From: Nocardia cyriacigeorgica
Lineage (GTDB): Bacteria > Actinomycetota > Actinomycetes > Mycobacteriales > Mycobacteriaceae
Direction of reading: 5' to 3'
Assembly: GCF_010868145.1 (NCBI RefSeq)
Contig: NZ_JAAGUY010000012.1
Coordinates: forward strand, 62,001-126,000
Length of the DNA: 64,000 nucleotides
Of this stretch, positions 16,508 to 24,063 are shown one piece after another. The notes below the pieces were generated by a model. The model had not been told where the DNA came from. It ran no database searches and was given only the letters and a program-made list of their open reading frames with translations. The translations under genes were made by a program, and so were the position numbers. How positions within the stretch are numbered: the first letter of the stretch is position 1; each line of letters opens with the position of its first letter.

Positions 16508-17778
16508 CGGCCCGCGGCCTCGATGATCTCGGCGGCCCGTGCGCTCGCGCCCTCGGTGGTGAGGGTGGTAGCGAACCGCGTCGCTCGGGCCTTGCACTCG
16601 AGAGTCAGCACCGACCGCAGCTTTTCCTCCAGCCGGGCGGCGGTGAGTTGGGTGAACCGCAGGTGCGCGCCGACGCCGAGCCGCTCCACCTGCCCACCCC
16701 ACATGGGTTGTTCGAACGACACCGAGCAGACCAGGGTCGGCAGTCCGGCGCGCAGGCTTTCGAACAGCGTCCCGATGCCGCCGTGGTGCACGGCCGCCGC
16801 GCAACGCGGAAAGACGACGTCGTGGGCGAAGGGTCCGACGATCTTGACATGCTCGCCGACCTCGGCGTCGACGTCCAGATCGCTCCACCCGACGCTCACC
16901 AGCGCCCGCACCCCCAACCGAGCCGCAACCTGCGACACCATGGCCAGCACGGAGGCGGTATCGCGGATGGGCATGCTGCCGAATCCGAAGAACACCGGCG
17001 GCTCGCCCGCCTCGACCCAGGCCAGGATGTCGTCGTGGTCGCCGGAGAGTTCACCGACGGCCTCGCGGGTCTGCCGGTCGAGGGTGAGGAATCCGGTGAA
17101 CGGGCGCCGTGCACCCCACTCCTGTTCCAGTCCCGGCACCAGCGCCGGATCATAGATCTGGATTTCCGGAACCTTCGCCCTGGCGAGCACTGCGGCGGTG
17201 CTCGCCCACGATGTCGGCAGGCCGAGCCGGCCGCGCAGTTCGTTCAGGTAGCGCGCGAACACCACGCGGCGCAGGTTTTCGGCCAGCACCCAGGTGGTGC
17301 GGTTGACCAGTGCCGGCGGATCCCAGTGCGGCGGTAGCGCGCCGGGAAACGGATAACGGCTGTTGTGGCGGCACGGGTAGTAGTGCACGCTGACCAGCGG
17401 GACGTCCATCGCTTCGGCCACCGAGCTCGCGCGGTCCTCGGTGACGGTGGTGGCGACGATCAGTTCGGCGTCCGCGCAAACATCGATGACTTCCTGATTC
17501 ATCTGCGCCGCGTATCCCGCCATCTGCTTCCCGACCATCTGCATCAGCCGGAAGGTACTACCTGCCGCCAAGGCCTGTTGCCCCTCGGGTGAGCTGTAGA
17601 GCTGTTGAATGTCGGGACCGCACGCGCGTGCGGTGAGCCCGGCGTCGGTGACGAAGTCGACCAGATTCGGTGGGGCACCGATCAGCACGTCATGCCCGCG
17701 ACCTTCGAGTTCGCGCCCGAGCGCGACGATCGGCTGCACGTCGCCACGGGTTCCCGTGAGGGGGATGGCAATCTTCAC
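16504..17778 (-). CDS. UGT-type (GT1) glycosyltransferase
   Basis: 424 residues from GTG 17778. The N-terminus KIAIPLTGTRGDVQPIVALG is the signature of the antibiotic/sterol/glycopeptidolipid group of GT1 enzymes. The C-terminal donor domain has FGFGSMPIRD and the conserved AAAVHHGGIGTLFESLRAG, where the His-Gly-Gly loop holds the sugar-nucleotide phosphate. It probably adds a hexose or deoxyhexose to a lipid, peptide or polyketide aglycone in the cytoplasm. It is coupled to the ABC-2 permease downstream and is divergent from the GT4-P450 fusion with only 20 bp between starts. The acceptor is not readable from sequence. Confidence 0.9.
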   Translation of the reverse strand: MKIAIPLTGTRGDVQPIVALGRELEGRGHDVLIGAPPNLVDFVTDAGLTARACGPDIQQLYSSPEGQQALAAGSTFRLMQMVGKQMAGYAAQMNQEVIDVCADAELIVATTVTEDRASSVAEAMDVPLVSVHYYPCRHNSRYPFPGALPPHWDPPALVNRTTWVLAENLRRVVFARYLNELRGRLGLPTSWASTAAVLARAKVPEIQIYDPALVPGLEQEWGARRPFTGFLTLDRQTREAVGELSGDHDDILAWVEAGEPPVFFGFGSMPIRDTASVLAMVSQVAARLGVRALVSVGWSDLDVDAEVGEHVKIVGPFAHDVVFPRCAAAVHHGGIGTLFESLRAGLPTLVCSVSFEQPMWGGQVERLGVGAHLRFTQLTAARLEEKLRSVLTLECKARATRFATTLTTEGASARAAEIIEAAGR

Positions 17779-17798
17779 TCGGCGCTTCTTTCGGTATC

Positions 17799-20384
17799 GT
17801 GCGTCGGTACAGTGACATTGTGCACATCGCGATGTTCATGGATTACCACCCGGCCACGCTCGGTGGTGTCCAGACGGCTGTCGACTCGCTCTGCGAGGGT
17901 CTCGAAAGCGCAGGTCATCGCGTCACATTGTTCGTCGCACCGCTCGCAGGCGCACGAGTGGACACCGCGGCGAACGTCGTGGAACTCGAGGCCGTCTCGG
18001 TGGCGGTGAACGGCTTTCCGATGGTGCTGCCTACCGCAGCCAATGCCCGTCTCATCGACGATGCCTTCGCCGCACGTGGCCCGGTCGATGTCGTGCACAC
18101 CCACACCACCTACGGCGTCGCCATCGCCGGTATGAAAGCCGCACGGCGGCATCGGCTTCCTCTTGTGCACACCGCGCAGAGCCGCGACGACGCCTTCATC
18201 GAACACACCTCCCCCGCGCCTTATCCGGCGGCGCTGCTGATGCGAGCCCTGCACGGACGTTTCGTGCCGCACCGGCATCACATGCCGCATCGCGCGGAAA
18301 GTCGTGCCGCGCGGCATGCCTGGTGGACGATCGCCGGTCAGGCGCAGGCCGCCGATCGGGTGATCGCACCCACCAGGCATTTTTCGGATCTGCTCGTCGA
18401 TCACGGCGTCACGCGCCCGATCCGGGTGGTATCCAACGGTGTCGGCGATGCCTTGGTCGACAGTCGTTCCGGCGCAGACCTTTCCCGTCCCGAATCCGGT
18501 CCGCTGCGGCTGATCTGGTGCGGCCGATTGTCTGCCGAGAAGCGGCTGCTCGAATCGATCGAGGCGGTGCGCGAGGTCTCGCATTGCACGCTCGATGTGT
18601 ACGGCGAAGGTGATCAGCGTGACGCTGCTGCGGCGACCGTGGTGGAGCATGGGCTCGGTGATCGAATCCGGCTGCACGGCAGGGTGACTCAGGCCGAGTG
18701 TGTGAAGGCGATGGCCAAGGCGGATGCGCTGCTGTTTCCGTCGTCGGGGTTCGATACACAAGGAATGGTGCTGCTCGAAGCCGTCGCGGTAGGGCTGCCG
18801 ATCATCTACTGCGATCCCGATCTGGACGAGTCGGTGCCCGTCGGCGGCGGTGTCCGTACTGCGGGATCGTCGGCTGCCGCGATCGCCGCGACCGTGTCCC
18901 GGCTCGCGGGCGATCGTGGCGCACTCGCGCAAATGCGCACGGTGCAGTCCAAGCACAGTGACGGTGTGCGGCAATCCCATCAGATCGGTGCCGTTGTCGA
19001 GGTGTACCGGCAGGCGGCCGATGAGGTCGCCGCCAGCCCCGAGCAGGTGATGCCGCGCAGCCTGGCCGATATCCCCACCGCTCCGGGTGGTCTGCCGCTG
19101 GTCGGGCACAGCCTGCGCGCGCTGCGTGACGCACCGGGTTTCGTCACCTCCCTGTCGGAGCTCGGGCCGATCGTGCGGCTGCGTTTCGGCCAGAAGACGG
19201 GTTATCTGCTCACCACTCCTGATCTGGTGCGCGAGGTAGGCCTTGGCGAGGCCGAATTCAACCGCGAGGATCTGCGCGAGGCGATCAAGGATGTCGCGGG
19301 CGGTTCGGTGAATGTGTTGCGCGGCGCCGAACACAAGCTGCGGCGCCGGATGATCGCACCGGCCTTGCGTCAGAGTCGCCTCGCCGAGTACACCAGGGCC
19401 GCAGCCGATATCGCCGAGGTCTGGTCCTCCGGGCTGCCATCGGGAACCACGGTGAACCTCATGGACGAGGCACACGGGCTCGTGCTCGACACGGTGTCGT
19501 CCACACTGTTCAAGGCCAGCTTCAGCGATACCGCGCGCCGCGAGATCCGCGACAATGTGCCGTGGTTGCTGAGTCAGGTGATCATCCGCACCGCCATGCC
19601 GCCGCAGATCCGCAGACTACGAGTGATCGCGAACTGGCGGTGGGAACGCAAGTCGCGGCATCTGCGCGGCGCGATCGGCGATGTGATCGCCGAATATCGC
19701 CGTCTCGACGAGGATTTCAACGATGTGGTGTCGGCATTGATCCGCCACCGCGACGAGGAGACCGGCGCCACCCTGTCCGACGAGCACATCATCGACGAGG
19801 CGATCCTGATGCTGGCCGGCGGCGTCGGCTCGATGGCGTCGCTGGCGGGCTGGCTGTGGCATGAGGTGATGCGCAGGCCCGACGTCGCCGAACGGCTCTA
19901 CCGTGAACTCGATGACGTCGTCGGTTCCGGGCCGGTACGCGCCGAACACATCAATGCTCTGCCCTATCTGAAACAAATCGTGTCCGAGACGATTCGGTTC
20001 TGGGGCCCGTGGATCAGTGCCGCCACCGCCGAGGGTGACGTCACGATCGGCGGCGTCACCATCCCCGACGGCACCGCTGTCATGTTCAGCCCGTACATGG
20101 TCCAGCACGACAAGCGCTACTACCCCAACCCGGAAGCCTTCGACCCCGACCGCTGGTCTCCGGCCCGCGCCGAGGAGATCGATAAGAAGTCGAGCCTGTC
20201 GTTCGGTGTCGGACGGCGCCGGTGCTTGGGTGATCATTTCGCGATGCTGGAGATCACCCTCGCGTCGGCGGCCTTTTTCGCCCGGTGGAAGCCGACGCCG
20301 GACCCGGACTACGTCGTGCGGGCCTCCAACCGCGACTTCGTGCTCTCGCCGTCGGCATTGCCGGTGACACTCGCGCCGAGGTAG
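17799..20384 (+). CDS. Fusion of GT4 glycosyltransferase and cytochrome P450
   Basis: 861 residues from GTG 17799; GTG 17820 (at VHIAMFMDYHP) is an alternative start, as neither has a clear ribosome site. Residues 1 to about 405 are a GT4 (GT-B fold) glycosyltransferase: MFMDYHPATLGGVQTAVDSL at the front, TPTRHF-like acceptor loop (APTRHFSDLL), nucleotide-sugar region LRLIWCGRLSAEKRLLE, and the EX7E-type FDTQGMVLLEAVAVGLP. After a short linker, PGGLPLVGHSLRAL near 425 begins a complete P450: ExxR is E730-R733 (SETIRFWG), then FDPDRW, and the haem loop FGVGRRRCLG with ligand Cys809. The I-helix reads LAGGVGSMAS (about 672-681) instead of AGxETT, so the usual acid-alcohol pair is absent. The joint is in frame. 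Sugar addition and oxidation of one substrate is the simplest idea, and is inference. Confidence 0.88.
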   Translation: MRRYSDIVHIAMFMDYHPATLGGVQTAVDSLCEGLESAGHRVTLFVAPLAGARVDTAANVVELEAVSVAVNGFPMVLPTAANARLIDDAFAARGPVDVVHTHTTYGVAIAGMKAARRHRLPLVHTAQSRDDAFIEHTSPAPYPAALLMRALHGRFVPHRHHMPHRAESRAARHAWWTIAGQAQAADRVIAPTRHFSDLLVDHGVTRPIRVVSNGVGDALVDSRSGADLSRPESGPLRLIWCGRLSAEKRLLESIEAVREVSHCTLDVYGEGDQRDAAAATVVEHGLGDRIRLHGRVTQAECVKAMAKADALLFPSSGFDTQGMVLLEAVAVGLPIIYCDPDLDESVPVGGGVRTAGSSAAAIAATVSRLAGDRGALAQMRTVQSKHSDGVRQSHQIGAVVEVYRQAADEVAASPEQVMPRSLADIPTAPGGLPLVGHSLRALRDAPGFVTSLSELGPIVRLRFGQKTGYLLTTPDLVREVGLGEAEFNREDLREAIKDVAGGSVNVLRGAEHKLRRRMIAPALRQSRLAEYTRAAADIAEVWSSGLPSGTTVNLMDEAHGLVLDTVSSTLFKASFSDTARREIRDNVPWLLSQVIIRTAMPPQIRRLRVIANWRWERKSRHLRGAIGDVIAEYRRLDEDFNDVVSALIRHRDEETGATLSDEHIIDEAILMLAGGVGSMASLAGWLWHEVMRRPDVAERLYRELDDVVGSGPVRAEHINALPYLKQIVSETIRFWGPWISAATAEGDVTIGGVTIPDGTAVMFSPYMVQHDKRYYPNPEAFDPDRWSPARAEEIDKKSSLSFGVGRRRCLGDHFAMLEITLASAAFFARWKPTPDPDYVVRASNRDFVLSPSALPVTLAPR

Positions 20385-20441
20385 TAGTCCCTGGCCGCTC
20401 GGCAGCGCATCCGTCCGGCTCCGTCGCGCGGCGGCGTCGGG

Positions 20442-21017
20442 TCAGTCGCGCAGTGTCTGCGCACCGGCCTGAGCGAACTTCTCATCCAGGTCGCCACTCG
20501 GCGCGCCCGCGACGCCGATGCCCGCGATCGGGGTGCCTTCGACGGCCACCGGAGCGCCGCCGCCGAGGAACAGGGTGCCGGGAATGTCCGCGAGGTGCGG
20601 TGCGGAGTTCAGTCGCTCGGCCAGCTTCGAGGTGGGCGTATTCCAGGAGACGGCGGTGTAGGCCTTCTTCTCGGCGGATTCGTAAGACTGCGGGCCGGCG
20701 CCGTCGCCGCGCAGCATCACGATGGTGTTGCCGTTGCGGTCGACGACGGCGACGCTGATGCGCTGGTTCTCCTTGCGGGCGGCGTCCAGCGCCGCCTGCG
20801 CGGCCTCGGTCGCGGCGTCGATGGTGAGGTGGGTGCTGTGGGTCACGTTGCCCGCGGACGCGTTCACGGCAACAGGAGTAATTGCCACCTGGTCCGGGCT
20901 GTCGGCGTTGACCGACACGATGCCGACGGTGCCTGCCGCGATGGCGGCGACGGCGACACCGCCGATGGCGATCCGAGTGCGGGTGGCCACGGACGAACGG
21001 GTGCTGCGCGAGTTCAT
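20442..21017 (-). CDS. Secreted GlcG/HbpS-family haem-binding-like protein
   Basis: 191 residues from ATG 21017, with GAGGAG 6 nt upstream. A positively charged start and a hydrophobic stretch at about residues 15-38 form a signal or anchor segment. The mature part is a full GlcG/HbpS domain: AAQAALDAARKENQRISVAV, VDRNGNTIVMLRGDGAG, SAEKKAYTAVSW, and the Gly-rich GTLFLGGGAPVAVEG. Characterised HbpS of Streptomyces reticuli is an extracellular haem-degrading/binding octamer that signals to the SenS/SenR two-component system. A two-component system is divergent from this gene, so the same arrangement is likely. Confidence 0.85.
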   Translation of the reverse strand: MNSRSTRSSVATRTRIAIGGVAVAAIAAGTVGIVSVNADSPDQVAITPVAVNASAGNVTHSTHLTIDAATEAAQAALDAARKENQRISVAVVDRNGNTIVMLRGDGAGPQSYESAEKKAYTAVSWNTPTSKLAERLNSAPHLADIPGTLFLGGGAPVAVEGTPIAGIGVAGAPSGDLDEKFAQAGAQTLRD

Positions 21018-21123
21018 GAGGTTCTCCTCGTCAGGGATGAACGGCGGTCGCCATTCGGTTCACCTTCGATCCTCGGGGGCCGCCACGGGTTTGCCATCGG
21101 CTCCCCAGCTCGGTCTGCGCAGG

Positions 21124-21159
21124 CGATCGGCTGACACCGGGGTCATCCGATCGGCTGAC
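21124..21159. repeat. Tandem 12-bp direct repeats in divergent promoter
   Basis: CGATCGGCTGAC occurs at 21124-21135 and 21148-21159, with a 24-bp period. It sits in the 209-bp gap between the HbpS-like gene and the sensor kinase, 68 bp ahead of the kinase start. A likely use is binding by the cognate response regulator; this is inferred. Confidence 0.5.
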
Positions 21160-21226
21160 CCGTCGACGCGGCACACACGGCAGAATGAATGTGTTTGCCC
21201 AGTTCGCCATGACCGAGGAGGTGGCG

Positions 21227-22396
21227 GTGCCGGAGATTTCCACGACGGATCAGAGCGAGGACCGAGTACTCGCCATCATCATGCACGCGACGTTCTATGT
21301 GTTGCTCGGCGCTTCACTGGCGCGGTTCCTGATCCGCCATCCCGGCAGCTCCCAGTCCGGCTGGGTGCTCGCACTCTCGGGCATACTCGCGCTGCTCTAC
21401 GTGGTCGGTGCGCCACGCGGCACGCGTGGGACCGTGTGGTTCGCATTGCTGGTTGCCTGCTGGGCGGTGCTGGTGGTGCTCGCGCCCAGCTTCGCGTGGT
21501 GTGCGGTGCCCTTGCTGTACACCGGTTTCCGCATTCTGCCGGTGCGCACCGCGATCGGCCTGGTGGTGGTACTCACCGGCCTCGTGGTGCTCACCCAGGT
21601 GCGGCTGGCCGGCTGGGGCGATCCGAATCTGCTCCTGGCCCCGCCCGCGGTGGCCGCGGTGACCACGGCACTGTTCGTGCAGATGCGCCGCCAGACGGTG
21701 CGTCAGGCCGAACTCATCGACGACCTGATGCGTACCAGGCAGGAACTGGCCGCCACCGAACGCCGCGAGGGCACACTGGCCGAACGGCAACGCCTTGCCA
21801 TCGAAATCCACGACACCCTGGCGCAGGGGCTGTCCAGTCAGCGCATGCTGTTGCAGGCCGCCGACCGGATCTGGGACGACGACGCCGATCGGGCGCGCAC
21901 GCATGTGCGCACCGCGGCCACCATCGCCGAGCAGAATCTCGCCGAGGCCCGCCGTTTCGTGCACGATCTGGCGCCCGCAGATCTCGCCGCCACCGGATCA
22001 CTGGACGCCGCCCTGCGGACGCTGGCCGAACGGGAGAACTCCGATGAACTCGAGGTGCGTTGCGTCATCGACGGCACACCGGTGCAGCTGCCCGGCCGGG
22101 TCGAGGCCACCGTGCTGCGCATCGCGCAGGGCGCGCTCGCCAATATTCGCGAACACGCCGCGGCGAGCGCCGCCACCCTGACCTTGACCTACCTCGACGA
22201 TCAACTCCTGCTCGACATCGCCGATGACGGCCGCGGATTCGACCCGGCGGCACCGGGCATTTCCGGTCATCGTCGCGGCTACGGACTGTCCGCCATCCGG
22301 GCCCGGTTACAGCAGCTCGGCGGCACCCTGACCATCGAGTCCGCGCCCGGCGAAGGCGCCGTACTCTCGGCCGCGATCCCCGTGGAGCGAATATGA
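21227..22396 (+). CDS. Sensor histidine kinase, NarL/SenS type
   Basis: 389 residues from GTG 21227, chosen because GAGGAGG lies 5 nt upstream; an in-frame ATG at 21185 has no such site. Five or six hydrophobic segments fill residues about 15-145 with no large sensing domain. The HisKA_3 box QRLAIEIHDTLAQGLSSQRM has the phosphoacceptor His195. The ATPase domain shows ADDGRGFDP and GYGLSAIRARLQQLGGTL. The compact membrane sensor resembles SenS. The response regulator follows with an ATGA overlap, and the secreted HbpS-like protein is divergent, so haem or redox stress is the probable input. Confidence 0.92.
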   Translation: MPEISTTDQSEDRVLAIIMHATFYVLLGASLARFLIRHPGSSQSGWVLALSGILALLYVVGAPRGTRGTVWFALLVACWAVLVVLAPSFAWCAVPLLYTGFRILPVRTAIGLVVVLTGLVVLTQVRLAGWGDPNLLLAPPAVAAVTTALFVQMRRQTVRQAELIDDLMRTRQELAATERREGTLAERQRLAIEIHDTLAQGLSSQRMLLQAADRIWDDDADRARTHVRTAATIAEQNLAEARRFVHDLAPADLAATGSLDAALRTLAERENSDELEVRCVIDGTPVQLPGRVEATVLRIAQGALANIREHAAASAATLTLTYLDDQLLLDIADDGRGFDPAAPGISGHRRGYGLSAIRARLQQLGGTLTIESAPGEGAVLSAAIPVERI

Positions 22397-23028
22397 CGAA
22401 TCCGACCGTGCGCCTGCTGATCTGCGATGACCACGTGGTAGTGCGGGCGGGCCTGCGAGCACTGCTGGACAGCGCATCCGATATCGACGTCATCGGTGAG
22501 GCGGGCAGTGGTGCCGAGGTGGTGGCACTCGCGGGTGCGCTGCACCCGGATGTCGTGCTGATGGATCTACAGCTCGGTGGCGACTTCGACGGAGTGGAGG
22601 CCACCCGCCGCATCGCCGCGCTGCCCGAGCCGCGACCGCACGTGCTGGTACTCACCACCTTCGACACCGACGCCGACATCACCCGTGCCATCGCCGCGGG
22701 CGCCACCGGCTACCTACTGAAAGCCGAACCGCCCGAGGAGCTCTTCGCCGCGATCCATACCGCGGCCGCCGGACGCACCGCGCTGTCGGCGCCGGTGGCG
22801 AGCCGGGTCATGGCGCGCATGCGCGATCCGCGACCCGGCCTCACCGACCGCGAATCGGATATCCTCGGCCAGCTCGCCCAGGGTCTCGGCAATCGCGAGA
22901 TCGCGCGCGCCCTGCATATCAGCGAAGCGACCGTGAAGACGCACCTCGGCCGCATCTACGCGAAATTGGGCGTCGACACACGCGCGGCCGCGGTCGCGGT
23001 TGCCAAAGAACAACGCTTACTCGGCTGA
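22393..23028 (+). CDS. NarL/LuxR-type response regulator
   Basis: 211 residues, ATG overlapping the kinase stop (ATGA). Receiver domain residues 1-125 with the acidic pair D12/D13, phosphorylation site D58 in VVLMDLQLGGDF, Thr in LVLTTFD and Lys in GYLLKAEPP. The C-terminal LuxR helix-turn-helix covers about 150-205 (LTDRESDILGQLAQGLGNRE, then SEATVKTHLGRIYAKLGV). It is the partner of the preceding kinase and may act at the tandem repeats at 21124-21159. Confidence 0.94.
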   Translation: MTNPTVRLLICDDHVVVRAGLRALLDSASDIDVIGEAGSGAEVVALAGALHPDVVLMDLQLGGDFDGVEATRRIAALPEPRPHVLVLTTFDTDADITRAIAAGATGYLLKAEPPEELFAAIHTAAAGRTALSAPVASRVMARMRDPRPGLTDRESDILGQLAQGLGNREIARALHISEATVKTHLGRIYAKLGVDTRAAAVAVAKEQRLLG

Positions 23029-23090
23029 GAACTGAGTCACCGATCCTTGGCACCGTCGCACGCCACCGGCTACCCGAGTCGAACGTTCGC

Positions 23091-23124
23091 GAGCGGCGCC
23101 GTCCCGGCTGAGATGGCGCCGCTC
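23091..23124. terminator. Terminator between converging regulator and DUF4097 genes
   Basis: GAGCGGCGCC at 23091-23100 pairs perfectly with GGCGCCGCTC at 23115-23124 around a 14-nt loop, in the 113-bp gap between two converging genes. No T-run follows. Confidence 0.65.
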
Positions 23125-23141
23125 ACGATCCGATCTCGGCG

Positions 23142-23786
23142 TCAGGCGGCCGTGGCGTGCTGGATGATGATGTTGCCGAACGAGTTGCGCACGTCCACCT
23201 GCACGACGTCCTCGTCCGGCTGAGGCATGTCGACCGGTTCCATCAGGTTCTGCACCGTGCCGCACAGGGCATTCGACTTCAGCCGCGCCGCTCTACCCGG
23301 GCGGATACCGACCTCGACGGTTCCCATCGATGTTTCCAGCTCCAGCACACCGCGTGATGCCTCGCCGATCCGGATGCTTCCCATATCGGTCTTCGCCTTG
23401 ACCGAACCGCGCGGGCGCTCGACGGTGATGTCACCGGCGGACACCTTCAGGTCGCACGTGCCGAGTTCGCCGCTGCCGAGCACCCGACCCAGTGCGGTGG
23501 TGGCGTCGAGCCGCGAGCCGGTGGGTACCTCGATGGTCACCCCGATCGAGCCGCTGCCGCTGAACGGAGCGAAGTCGCGCCAGCTGCGCGGCGACTTCAC
23601 CGTCAGCTTGCCGGCGACGTAATCGACCCGGGTCTGCTCGGCGGCGCGCACATCGTCCTTCTTCGACGAATCAGCGGGCCGGACCTCGACGACGGTGTCG
23701 GTGCGATCGGACGCGATCACGATCACGTCACCGCAGCTCACATCGACGCTGACGGCGATCGGTTCCATGGTCTCGAACGTAGGCAT
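23142..23786 (-). CDS. DUF4097 beta-helix-like protein
   Basis: 214 residues from ATG 23786, with GAGGAG 7 nt upstream. It has the family's repeated short beta strands with alternating charge: GDVIVIASDRTDTVVEV, the recurring pattern SAGDITVERPRG / TDMGSIRIGEASRG / TSMGTVEVGIRPG, and a final RNSFGNIIIQHA. There is no signal peptide, so it is probably cytoplasmic. DUF4097 proteins in actinobacteria are often next to small DNA-binding proteins, but none is found here. Instead two AT-rich 19-bp repeats lie 40-100 bp upstream. Function is unknown. Confidence 0.85.
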   Translation of the reverse strand: MPTFETMEPIAVSVDVSCGDVIVIASDRTDTVVEVRPADSSKKDDVRAAEQTRVDYVAGKLTVKSPRSWRDFAPFSGSGSIGVTIEVPTGSRLDATTALGRVLGSGELGTCDLKVSAGDITVERPRGSVKAKTDMGSIRIGEASRGVLELETSMGTVEVGIRPGRAARLKSNALCGTVQNLMEPVDMPQPDEDVVQVDVRNSFGNIIIQHATAA

Positions 23787-23825
23787 ATCGGCTCTCCTCA
23801 GTGGTGGTATCCAGCTACGTCTGAT

Positions 23826-23885
23826 ATACGTAGATGTATACGTACATTCAGCGGCTGACGTCGACCATACGTAGATGTATACGTA
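23826..23885. repeat. Two AT-rich 19-bp direct repeats upstream of DUF4097 gene
   Basis: ATACGTAGATGTATACGTA occurs exactly at 23826-23844 and 23867-23885, 41 bp start to start, about four helical turns. Each copy contains TACGTA and GTATAC, and the first extends to ATGTATACGTACAT, which has mirrored ATGTA/TACAT ends. The segment is about 40 per cent GC in a region otherwise near 68 per cent. It is probably a cooperative operator controlling the DUF4097 gene; the binding protein is unknown. Confidence 0.65.
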
Positions 23886-24063
23886 TATGCAAGCGGGGGA
23901 TGATTCCGCTCCGCGCGCCGCCCCTGCCCACCGGACTCGGACGCCGCCCTCAGCGACACGGTGGACACACTCACCCTGGTCAGCCGACGTGGACGGGAAT
24001 TCACCCAACGACCCCGCGCTCATCGACACGGCCCGACTCCGAGCGGGAGCCGGGCCGTTCGAG

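Noticed and set aside
3307-20384. Mycobactin/nocobactin-type siderophore locus
   Set aside because: No salicylate-activating enzyme, lysine N-hydroxylase or Cy domain is present; the serine code alone is not enough.
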